Shown here one piece after another: positions 25,801 through 37,500 of a stretch of DNA of 64,000 bases. The notes under the pieces were generated by a model. It ran no database searches. It was not told the DNA's origin and saw only the letters and a list, made by a program, of their open reading frames with translations. This stretch comes from Setaria digitata (Eukaryota; Nematoda; Chromadorea; Rhabditida; Setariidae): NCBI GenBank assembly GCA_003640385.1, contig RCAB01000170.1:1-64000 (forward strand), read 5' to 3'. Made by a program: the position numbers and the translations under genes. Numbering within the stretch: position 1 is the first letter of the stretch; each line of letters begins with the position of its first letter.

Positions 25801-28800
25801 CTTGTTCCTTGTGAGAAAAGTAAGTCTTACTTAATATTAAGTATTAATGATAAGCTTTTGTACCTTGATATTAGACTGCTTTATATTAAGGCATATTAGC
25901 AAGTTATTAAAGCGTAACGCAAGAGAATAAGTAAAATATATTTCTTTTTTCGTTTAAGAAATAAAGTAAAACTGTATAATCTGGGAATTATGTCGTGGTA
26001 ACTGAAAATATTTTAACGGGGGCATTTTTTGCTGACTTTTTCCTTCAGTATCATACTTGGTAATGCCGGAATGCTACATTATCGATGAAGAGCATATGAA
26101 TGCTGAAAAAGAGAATCCGAATTCTCAGGACTTCTATCCAGCGAGTCCGTGCGAGTTTGGTCACCATCTTTGGTCTAATGCTGTTTATCTGATAGCATTA
26201 CTTTTAAGTAAGACTATCTTTTTTTTCAAAACTTATTGCATTTATGATCTATATTGTTCCCATACATTGTAGTAGCCCTCAATCTGAGCAAATGAGAGTG
26301 CAGAATTTTTTTCATAAACTAGTAAGAATTTAGGATGAGTTGATACTCTTAGTATTTTCAGTATTAGCAGCAATAAAATGTCGGTAACCTTTCAGGTATT
26401 AGCTATATGAGCCGGAGGTGAAAACTGCAACTGAAATAAAAAATCTAATATGAGAGTTGTTAGCATGAGTCATATCTTCTGGCATCAAGCACTTGCGGAA
26501 TTTGAAGTTTAGAAAACCTTCTCTTGTAATTTATAGAGGTGTGAATAAATGGTAGAAAAAAAGATTTCCACTGCCATTATATGGGACGGTTCTTGTCAGT
26601 CACGGTTAGCCTTTTACAAAGAATACTGAAAAAAACCTTAATTCATGCTGTGAATTCACAAGGAATTTTCTAGAGGATGAGTACATTCATTTAACTGATA
26701 TCGACCCAATCTGTCGACATCTTCCAGCCAGTCAACGACCAAAGTATCAGAATCGTCATTCCGTATTCCAGGTTAACATTGCAAATGATAATAATAATAA
26801 ATCTGATGATAGGAGCTTGTATTTCTTTGGTTGAAGTTCGAATATTCTATTTAGCGTGATGTGGAACAAGCAGATGGAAGCGTAAGTTTCTTTTCAAATA
26901 AATGCCTGCGTTTTTTTTTTCACCTTTTTTATTTTTAAAGTGGCACATTGAATCGATTTTACAAAGGAAGCATTGAGAGTACCATCCAACTGATAACGGA
27001 AGGAGAATGTTTTCCGGTTCCCATCAAATTCTGTGTTCTAAAGAACTGGAATGGATGAATTTAAATTAACAACCGACTTTAGTGTTTCAGTTGATCTTTT
27101 TTGGAGGTGTTCCATTCCGCTTCTTTTGTATCATAATTTGAGTGTTGTGCTCACTCGCTTTTCACCATGACTTTCGTTATTTCTTGATACTTGTTTTCAT
27201 ACAGGCGTTGTTAAGTTTAATAATTAAATTACTGTCCGCATCGTGCAGTCTCACACTTCCCACTTTGGACCTGAATAAACTAAAACAATAGAATGGTTTC
27301 ATGGTTTATTACAGTTGTACGATTTATTCGAACAGTTTAGCAAATGCTGTCCATTACTTAAACAAGGAACATACGCAGGCGAACATTGTTTTAACGAAAA
27401 GCTTTAAAAGATCTGCGAATTTTCCCTTTCGTTGTTTGCGTGAAAGTTTCTTTGCAAAAATGTGAATTACGGGAAGAGCATCTTGTTAAGTGCATGTTAT
27501 ATTGGGTTTGCTTCACTAAAGGGTTATTGCATGCCTTCTGGATTCCTTTTATCAAATATTTGTATAAATTCCAATATATCTTGCGGAAGGTGCTATATCA
27601 TCTCGATCATTTGTGGGCTTTGTTCATGTTGCATTCCTCAAGATTTTTCTCGTCGATTTGGACTTTTATTTGTCAATTTTTTAGTTGTCAACAGTATCAC
27701 AGTATGCTTCTTTTTTTTAATTTTTTGGTAATAACGAATCAGGATTGTACGCCACTTTTTGACAATTCTGTTTTCCATCGTATTAGCTTGGAGAAGTTTT
27801 CTATGCTTTCTTTCATATCTTTCAGTATTTTAAATGAAACTTCTACACAAACTTTTTCAGGGTAGTATGGAAGGTGATCCGGTAGTTCAAGTTGTTCTGA
27901 TCGCCGAATCAACGCGTTTGCAGATGATGCTTTCAACATATGGCATTGGTACTCAGACTCCTCATGATCTTGAGCCAGTACGAATTTGGCCTAGTTGGAA
28001 AATGGTGAAGGTATGTGTTTTTTGCTCCTTTGTTATGCAAATTGTCGATTGCCTCACGTGTCTGTGCACTGGACTATTGTAGGAAAAGAATGGTTTTTGA
28101 TTTTGTTTTACGAAAAAAAGGAGCAAAAATATCCCTTTATGAATGCTCAATGTTCCTACGCTTTTAAAGGTATTCGAATCTCTGGGAAAAAATGATAAAA
28201 TGGGCTTGGGTGGTCGACCGCCACGGCCATTTGGACCTCTTAATACAAGCAAAATTTTCAAACGTTTCGGTGATACTATTCTTTGTTATCCGTTACTATT
28301 CGAAGTGAAAGACTTCTATATAAATGCAGATCCGGCTGTATTAATCAATGAAATTAAGGTATTATCATATTGAAGGTTTTTAAAAAATACTGAACATTGT
28401 TGTTTTCAGAAAATGTCTAAATTATACGTATAACATTTAGTTGTTAAGATTTACTCTACAGTTATTTTACGGAGCTTATCTAATTCCATGTATTTTGTTC
28501 CACTTCTTAAAACTGTCCAAAAATGGCAACAGTCACATTCTGTACTTAATACACTGGTCAATTAAGTGGTGAGTTGATTATATCTTCGCCGAACAGCATA
28601 CTGCAGTGTTTTCTCCACTTCCTTTCGCATTGTTTTTCTGAAGTTTCTAGACATTTTTTTTTTGTTATTCTTCATCCCTCTCCAGCTTTGCTTCATTCCA
28701 TGCTCTAATTGAATTATCCAAATTGGATTTTATGCGCTTATACAAATGTTGAAGCTCAAAAAAATTTCTCTAGACCTACTGAAACGCTTCTTCACATATT

Positions 28801-31800
28801 TGTATAATTGCAGTTAAGTTTGGAATTTATATCGAGAAGGTGGAAACTTACTGGGCGTCCTACGTTTTGTATGGTTTTACGGGGAGAAATTATGAGTGGA
28901 GAATATTTTAGCCATATGTTGGATCTGTTGATCTCATTGAAGAACGGTTGTATCAGTGGAGTAAGAGTACGAGTTGGTAGAGTTCATGTAAGTTATTTAA
29001 GAACATCCTTAAATTCAAATGTTTCTGATTCTAATTTTTTTTATTTTCTCCTTTTCTGGTTTCTGAACGTGCAGAAACTGGAGACGATTAAATTTATATG
29101 CCTGAACATGGCGTTCACTATTGAAAATGAAGTCCCGGATGCTGTGTTGAGATTCATCTTATCAGTAGCACAAATCATGCAAGGTGAAATGGGATCGGTA
29201 TGGAGCACATTTTTGATTTCAGGCGCTAAAATCTAAAATGGGAGGAAAAGTTTTGAGAGAAAATTTTCTTTCGTGCTCAAGGCAGTTAATTGTTAAGGTT
29301 TAAAACAGTGTATAAAAATTATTACTGGGGGTCGACCAACAAACTCAAAACAAAATTACTGAAAACTACAAAGTGATTCCAGCAGCTTTTAAATTCTGGG
29401 TGTATGGAGCACGTTGATTTTGCTACCGATGATGATGCCAATTATGATGACTTTGGAGAGCTGGGTGATGGAGTTTCGCAAGTGATTTCTCGGACTTCTG
29501 TACGAGATATCCCGGAAGAAGAAACTGGGGTTGCAGAGGTGTGGTTTTCTTAATTATAATTATTTAGCTTTATATTCCTGGTGGTGAAGATTCTCGAGTC
29601 TGGTTTCACCAATTTCGCCAGAAGTCGCTCCTGGTGATTTTGAAAAATGGTGCCATTCACTGAACATAACAGCTAAGCTTCAAGCGACTTTTATCTATTT
29701 CTTAACACTTTTTTTTATTGAGATAAATCGAAGGATTTCATGGACGTTGAGATTTTATTTTGTCTTGATACGCCTGTAAAGAACATAACTCTTGATTACT
29801 CTTTTCGTTACTACTTACTCTTTCCATTCACTACTGCTCCAGCGTGATTATGACTGTAAGTCGGATGAGGAATTATGTGAAATTGTTCGGAAACATGATA
29901 TTGATATGCTTCGTTCAGTGGCATTTGCGGTTGCGGTGCTTTCTCGGCGTTATGGAATAGATTACGTAGTGGATGGAGGTGGGCTCTTTTTGCTGCCTTT
30001 GCTATAAACCTTTAACAACACATGGTCTTAGCATTTTCTTCGCTTAGTTAAATTTTATTTTTAAAATTTTCCAGTCTTTAATCTTCATTCTTCAGAAAGT
30101 ATGGAGGTTCGCTTGGAACGTGTTTATCGCCAAGCATGCGCTTGGCGTCGTTGGTGGATAGTTCGTTATTGTGCTGCGAAACTCCGAAAAGTAACGAATT
30201 CATTAGCACCTGGCATAACTACTATGCTTGTTAGGGGGAAACAGGTATCAAGCCAAGACTTTTGTTAAACATATGTAGGACAGTGACACTTTTATTCTTA
30301 GTTTTGTCTTCGGAAATATATGAGTGACAAAGTTAATATTCCCAGAAGAGATCATTACTGGAAAAGTATGACATGATTTTCTTGGTTCTCATAATCGGAA
30401 TGCTTCCGGATACAGAAACCTAGCCATTCGCGTTTAATTTGTAGATTACTGTTGGAGTTAGTAGTTGTCGAGAAATGACGATAACATCACCAACAACACC
30501 TGCTGCAATCACTGATGCAATATTCAGCTCATATCCAGAAGATGAACCCCAAGCAGCTGTCCTTCAGCAGGAGCTTATTATTGCATGCGCGGACTTGGTG
30601 TGTTTCGCTTCTTGTTTCTTAAAATATTGTCCACACTTTTTTGAATCCCAATTATATAATAATATATTTTAAGTGTATATTCAAGTGCTCTATGTCTAGA
30701 TAGCACAGAAACCATATGCATTTGACGGCGTGCTCACAATTCGCTTGTCATGGTTAGCAGATGCAATGTCGTTAATGCTTAATTATATGCGAAGTACAGA
30801 AAACAGTAGGAGTTCTGTTATCGGAAAACTGAATATGACAACTTCGTCGATTTCATTAGCAAATATTTATGCAAGTAAGTTTTCAAAAATTGAAACTATT
30901 GCTTGTTAATCGCTTGGTTCGTGGTGTCGACAAGTTGTAATTTCAGGGAAGAAATCATCTGCTATAAGATTAGGTTTGACCTATTTTATTATAAAATATT
31001 CAATTTTTTTGCACTTTCATTATTGTTCCAGTTCAACTAATTCCGCACATTAACAAGAGGCGAATGCTTTAATCTATTTTAACTTGTCATTACTTACCCT
31101 GTTTCTGGACTGTTTGCTCAGACTTATTATTTGCATAGTTTCCGCAGAGGGTTTAGGAATACTCTATAAATTCTCTCTCTCAACATAGATAAAAGGAGAC
31201 CATAACATGCAAAAATGGTCCCATGTAACCGTTACTTACACTTGTTTTTGCTAAGAAAAGAAGTATTCTCACCACTTTTTAAGTAAATAAAGCAGTATTC
31301 TTTTGATAAATTGTCCTTAGAAACTTCGAAGTTGACTTGGGACAGGTGATCTCAGGTTCCACACAAAACTTTATAAAGATGCCGTTTTACCTTGCTCGTG
31401 ACGGACGCATTGAAGTGTGGATGATTTAGATTGCGTTTGCTTCAGGTACATAGCTCATAGGTGTCTGTTGGACTTATCGTAATCTTAAAGAATAGTTCGC
31501 TTGCTTTTTCGTTTGCTGATGCGCTTTATGAAGGACTGTTATCAAATTTTTCTTAATTTTGATTTTCAAGTCATCCCTTTTCAGAGTTGGGACGTAGTGT
31601 AAGCGTTTATGATCTCTCACCAATAGTTGTAAAAGATGTTGTTGCTGCATTGTTGACCAGGAAATATTGGCATTTGCTGTATGTTTTTTTCCGAGTTACT
31701 ACAGAGATTATACTTTTTTTTTTCAAGCTTCTGGAGTGGTATACTTTATAATGGCATTGCGGCTCGGGAGATTTTGCGCCAGAGAAAGATAAGGATCTTC

Positions 31801-33215
31801 ATGGGATCTTAAAATTTATAGTATACAAAGAAATAGGATTCGGCGTACCGCTTTTGCTTTTTTCTAAGTTTTTTTTGCTTGTTTTACATTTTTCACATGT
31901 CTGTTTCAGAACGCCTTTGCAGTCGCGGCGCTTGAATGGCTCACTGAATCGTGTACCGTCTAACTTTTATGATAGTGTATGGAAAATTTTAGCACGTACT
32001 CAGGGTGGTATCGTCATTGCTGGGCAACATCTTCCTCAGGTTACTTCACAACTCTTAACTTTTTTCAGCACAGAGAAGTGTGATCTCTTAGTTTTGAGAG
32101 TATAACCATCTGCTTCAGAGTCATTTTTCTGACCGTTTCTTCCATTTTCAGCAACCAACATTGAGTGATATGACACCGTTTGAATTGACTTTTGCTTACA
32201 AGATTGAATCGATGATGAGCGCCATCGGACATCCAGAATATCGACAGGTTCTTGTAGAGGTGTGAAATCCCTTATAAAATTTTCGTAGGTTGTCCTCGTC
32301 AGATCTGCTGGACAGTCAGTTTCCAGATCTTTTTTTCTTTTTTCGTAAATTAAGAAGTTATTCCTAAACGACTTATAAAAGCATCGGTTGTAAATTTCTT
32401 CAGACTTTCCTTTCAGTTATTGTGCATAATTGCTGTTATTTTGGAGCGAAATAGCGAGCTTATGTTCAGTGATAAGCTAGATTTAGATCAGGTTTTACTT
32501 TTGTTTTATTCGACCCATATTTAGTAGAAATAAAATAAATCCACTGCACATAATCCCATGTGCAGCTAAGGTATTCTCACATGGAATTCGTTTGTAATAT
32601 TTGGTGCAAATAAATAAATGAAAGAAGTATCACGCAGGAGTGTTGTTTCGATGTTTTTGGATGAAAATTTCGAACTTTCTGGAAAATATTTTTTTTTTCC
32701 AGCTTATTTCTAAAGCTTTTCGACAATATTGTTCAGACCATGGGATTATTGATATGAATGATATGACACCTTTTTATGAACTGGATGATTCTGACTTAAC
32801 TAGAAACTCAACAGCTAATTATTTTACTCGAGTGAGTTTCTTTTTCTTTCCCTGTTAGGTTTAAAGGCACCTTCATCGAAGTCTGGTGGCTTTTTAAATT
32901 ACTAATGGTCATAAGAATGTTGTAAGTGGATTCCTACAGTTTAAATTTACTAGCTTTTTTTAGTGTTGTTCATTGCATAAAAAAAAAAAATGAACGAACA
33001 ACAGTGGATTTATATTCTAGTAGATTTATATAAATTAGCATATTTATAAATTACTGAATACTTTTTAGACTGTAATCGACTCCTTATTAAATGGAATATG
33101 CATCAACCGGCGTAAGGTGACTACCTTTATGCCAAATGATTCGCTCTCTTATACAAATATCTCTTCTCTCAAACGATCTGACAATCAGGGATATACTAGT
33201 TGTTTGGTGAGCTGA
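22895..33215 (+). CDS. PHKB: Phosphorylase b kinase regulatory subunit beta
   Basis: Regulatory beta subunit of the (alpha-beta-gamma-delta)4 kinase that activates glycogen phosphorylase. The model has 26 exons and 1136 residues (human about 1093): 22895-23042, 23248-23383, 23579-23678, 23783-23878, 24072-24149, 24616-24771, 25080-25220, 25293-25417, 25519-25649, 25742-25819, 26049-26207, 26674-26771, 27861-28010, 28170-28358, 28814-28987, 29383-29538, 29843-29978, 30096-30244, 30445-30597, 30700-30874, 31585-31678, 31910-32039, 32152-32259, 32417-32491, 32703-32831, 33069-33215. All junctions keep phase and use GT-AG. The glucoamylase-like N-terminal half spans about residues 60-480 ([43 protein letters not shown]). 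Diagnostic beta-type blocks follow: [53 protein letters not shown]. The last four residues, CLVS, form a CaaX prenylation box as in vertebrate beta subunits. The exact N-terminus (MLSQKRR) is the least certain part. Acceptor 29383/29386 is a NAGNAG pair. Confidence 0.95.
26855..26881 (+). other. Possible 27-nt microexon in the PHKB gene
   Basis: Between exons 26674-26771 and 27861-28010 lies TATTTAG, 27 bases and then GTAAGT, encoding RDVEQADGS in phase 0. It would add nine residues in a variable loop where the exons also join directly in good alignment with the human protein. It may be an optional exon or chance. Confidence 0.35.
29075..29197 (+). other. Possible in-phase cassette exon (41 codons) of the PHKB gene
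   Basis: GTGCAG precedes and GTATGG follows a 123-base stop-free segment that enters and leaves in phase 0. It encodes [16 protein letters not shown]...QIMQGEMGS. The human protein aligns across the junction without it (GRVH joined to [12 protein letters not shown]), so it is not needed for the conserved fold. It could be a lineage-specific or alternatively used exon. Confidence 0.4.
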
Positions 33216-33464
33216 CTAAATTCAATATTATCCAATACCAAACTATGTATCAAAGCAGCATATTGGCTTAGTTTGCGATGCCGAAATGGAGAGAATACGG
33301 AGATTAACTGGTTTTCGCCTCTAATAATGCAGTGCCTTCAAAACATGGTGATTTAGTATCCACACTTGCTTTTATATTATACTTACCTAGCTAGTCATAC
33401 ATTGTATTCGGGAGTGTTTCCTTAGTCATAGAAGTGGAAGAGTCGTAGCATGTCTACAGGAAGG

Positions 33465-33470
33465 AATAAA
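33465..33470 (+). terminator. Candidate polyadenylation signal of PHKB
   Basis: AATAAA on the + strand, 250 bases after the PHKB stop codon. It is the first clear hexamer downstream. Confidence 0.45.
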
Positions 33471-34127
33471 GGAAGTGTATTTGTGAGTCTGTGGAGACCG
33501 CAGACTCCTTCTCGTTCCTTGTCTGGTAGTCCATCTTGATACAGGTAAATAGAGACTGGTTATAGATTCCGGAACTGGTGATCCTTTGCAGTCACATGCG
33601 CGGGAAAATTAATGTGTTCCCGCCCCAGAAATATACGATTCCATATTAGGGAAGAGTTTTAACTTATTGTGTTTCTATTCAAAACTTTTCCTATGTTTCT
33701 CCACACTGGTGCTAATTTATGAATTGAAATACTTTTTTATTAGATTAACTGTAAATAACTATTCTCTTCATTTTCATTAATTTAACTGAGATACACAGAA
33801 CTTTATAGTTATACTCCCTTCCTTACAGTTGTACCTCGCTTTTCAATAGTGTTTTCTCTAGTACTGATAAACGCTTCTGTTATAATGCTCCCTATCATAC
33901 TTGAAACTAGCTTAAATAGAATATTCCCAGGTAGCATCACTGACCAGACGTGACCCATACACCTCGAATATAAGCTCACTCCAATGAATCGTGATATAAA
34001 AATTTTGCCGAGATCTAACCAATCTATGCATACTACAATTTTGAAATAATGAGTACAACCAAGATATTTACAATTTGTAATTTTCGTTTGCTTTCGCGGA
34101 TCCCTTATTTACGGGGAAACCTCGTAG

Positions 34128-34133
34128 TTTATT
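34128..34133 (-). terminator. Candidate polyadenylation signal of HRS
   Basis: TTTATT on the + strand reads AATAAA on the minus strand, about 390 bases after the HRS stop codon. Confidence 0.4.
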
Positions 34134-34524
34134 GTAGAAACAGTCATGGAAATTTCAGCAAAACTTTTCCTTATAGAAGTACATGTACATGATACAGTAA
34201 AGATGAACGGAATAGGGATAACGGCACGGAGTAATACCGAAAATCGAAAAGCCCAGGAGAAATGTATGAAAGGCAATCCAAATACCAGATGTAAACGTAA
34301 TAAGCTTGTGAATAATTCATATAGACATATATCACAGGTATAAAAAGGAGGATTCACACAGTGGAAGGTCCAAAAATCATCATTTTTTGAGCTCGCATCA
34401 GTTTTCGTGACATCGTATTTATAAATCTGACGCCAAACATCACATTTAATTCTTATTTCTACGCAAGTCACTTAATTACTAGAAGTCGAGTGGACGGATG
34501 ATGGAAGCACAAAATTCAGTTCTT

Positions 34525-37500
34525 TTAGTCAAATGAAATAAGGAGTTCTTCGGCTGGCTGCACAGCTGGAAGGGGCTGCGGCTCTGCGTTCGTTTGAAGT
34601 TGTACTGGATAGCGCATGTTCTGACCAGGCTGCTCCATTATTCCCTCTGAATAAACTTTAAAAAGGAAGGCACTATATAAATGGAAGAACAATCTAATTC
34701 AATAGAAAGTGCGCTACTATTACTCTAGTCTTATTTGTTATCTCTTCTCTCCTCCTTACGCCTTCTTAACCTATAAAATAAACGCGACATAAGTTGGACT
34801 AAAAATTTAACTTTTACTAACTCGAAGGAGCATAAGATGGAAAAGGATGCATCATTCGATTAACATGCTGAGTCAAGGCTGCTGACATGGTTGCTGGTGG
34901 GATATCTGATACAAGATAAACGGGTTGTTGTTCCTGAGCACCAAGTTTTTGTTGTCCAACACTAGCCACAATAGTCTGGAGCTGTTGCTGTTGTCCACTT
35001 GGAAGCGTAACAGAAGGCTGTTCTGATGGCTGCTAAAACCATCAATTTCTTCGATAAATTTAAGAAATTTTAACACCACACATAAATCGTCCAAGTAATT
35101 CATCAACCTCTCAGTTCCACACAAATTTAACACGCTTACATCAAATGAGATATCGATTAAAATTTAATATTTCGGGTATGGAGATTTCCAAGGTGATGCT
35201 AAAAGAAAAAATAGAAGACATAGGGATAAACCTGATATCCAGGATACGCTTGTGCAATGGGAGACTGTACGGAAGAGAGACTATAAGCTGGTGTGTTATT
35301 AATTCCAAGAAGCTGTACAGGATTCTGAACGACATTCAATTTATAATTAGATGCACAAACATCTGATTTGAAGAACTGCTGCTGCCCTTGCTGTCGTTGT
35401 GTATCTAGCGAAACCTGCTGGTGTAAAAACATTACAAAAAAAAAAAAAAAGAAAAAAACTAAAGCAATACACAATTGATGGCTTGCAGGAAATTTTTTTT
35501 CTCGATATACTGCTACCTTCGACACGCACCTCGGGGAACCAATTTCTTGAAAAAGCCCAATTATATCTTGAAAAGAGAGAACCCAAATCACCTGGTCACC
35601 ATACGGCTGAATCGGTGTATAATTCGTAATATTTGAATCCTGCTTAACTGTTGCAACACAGTCCTGCATTAAATGCGCACCAGGTGGATAACGCTGTGCA
35701 GTCTCCGTCACTGGCACACCGTAATTTACGTGCGCCTGGTCCACATATGTTACTGGTGGATAACCTAAGGGTATTTTTGTAATGTGATATAAAAGCCTAC
35801 TTTCGGCACAGAAAATACTTTGACCTAATACATCAAAAAAATGAGATTTCAAGTTCTTAACGCTGAATGTTCAGCAAGGCATGCTGAATGATAGGTTCAC
35901 CTATTGATTGCATGATAGTAATTTCTATTAAAAGTCCACAAGTTTCAGCTAAAGATGCTACTGCCACGAATACCGAATTTTCTTCGCAAGCAAAGAATAA
36001 AAACAAGAGCTTCCAGCAATAAACCGAAGATAAGGTCAAATTAAAGAGTGATTGCATTTTGTAATCTATTTTTTTTAGTTTGAATATTAACAAACCAGAG
36101 GGGACGTTAGTTCCATGCATGGAAGGCTGACTATGCTCTGTAACCACCTGACTGTAAGGTATTTCCGCACTGATAGGATTTATTTGAACACTCTGTCCCA
36201 TCATTTGCATTCGCTTCATTTGCATTTCCTGTTCCTGTTGTTGGAAACGTAAAAGCGCCATTTGACGTTGATGCAATATCATCTCCTATAACAAGACATG
36301 TTGTGAAATGAAACTGAATCCCAAAAATAGCAACCTGAAGCAAAAACAAGGGAAGAGCGATCACATCAATATTATTACAGTGCCATGATTAGAATTACAA
36401 ATTTTGATTAGAATTTATAACTTTAAAACAAGTTTAATGCCTTAGACCCTGGTTACAAAAATAACGCACATGTTTTTTCTGCCTCATCAAATCCACCTTC
36501 TGTTGCATTTGTATTTGTTTAATACGCTGTTCCTCCATAATTCTTGCCTGCTTTTGACGTTCATGGTCTTCCCTGAGAGCATCTACGGCTTGTCTAGCTT
36601 CCTGAATGTGAGCCAAACTGTCTTGAAGAGACTCAAAATGATCTGAAAATGAAAGCACTCTGACTAAAAGCGAATAACAACATGCTGCTTCAAAGATTAC
36701 GAAATAATTGACAGTGAGTATCTCATTGGAAATATTAATATAAATTTATTCCAACCACTACTCTCGCAGACGACAGCATATTACATTCATTACAGTAAAC
36801 TAACTTCTCTGGTCTTCCAGCTTATTCATGCGCGCCATCACTTGAGCATGCATTTCAGTCAAACGTATGAACAATGACTGTATTGCAGTGTCGTTGACAA
36901 CAGAACGATTTCGAGCAACATTGGAACGAATCCGATTATCCATGACGGTAACCTTCAATACCGATAGTACGAAAAGGCATAAAAAATTCCTTCAATACTA
37001 CAAGGATTTTAGGTACTATTCCTATTTAATTCTTGACCACCTGCTACTATTCAGGTAACATATTGTTTGATAACAGCATTACAGGAAACAGATACACTTG
37101 GACTTTTAGGTGGAGAAATATGATAACACAAAAGTGAATGCCAACGGACGACCAGTTACCTCGCAAAAAATTTTTCTGATTTCAAAAATTAAGAAATATA
37201 TGTCTACCTGTTCCACTAGCTGCCGACAAAATTCCATTGTTTCAGCTGTTTCTTCTTCTTCAGTACTAATAAAATGCGAAGCTGCAGTAGCATCACCTTC
37301 CAGCTGCTTCGTAGTTGAAGCAAACGAAGGTGCAGCTAATGAAACAGTACCATCACGGTCATGGCTCTGCGCACAACGTGATGATTCACTTGGTGGTGGT
37401 GCCGTTGGTGTTGGTATTTTTTGGTGATCGTCACTAGAGAATACTGCTACCGTCTGGAACAAACTCCACTTACTAGTCATTTAAGAAATATAAAACAAGT

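Larger units (their letters stand above)
33216..34524. other. Convergent intergenic spacer (PHKB 3' end / HRS 3' end)
   Basis: The 1.3 kb between two convergent stop codons should contain both 3' UTRs. A 120-codon minus-strand open frame at 34109-34471 (Cys/Phe-rich) lacks recognisable similarity and lies where the HRS 3' UTR is expected. Nothing else was recognised. Confidence 0.6.

Noticed and set aside
26643..26673. Exon beginning in the CACAAG|GAATTTTC region of PHKB
   Set aside because: Joining there breaks the frame. TTTTCTAG ending at 26673 gives [15 protein letters not shown], which aligns without gap to the human protein.
34109..34471. 120-codon minus-strand frame downstream of HRS
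   Set aside because: It falls in the expected HRS 3' UTR, is Phe/Cys-rich and resembles nothing known.
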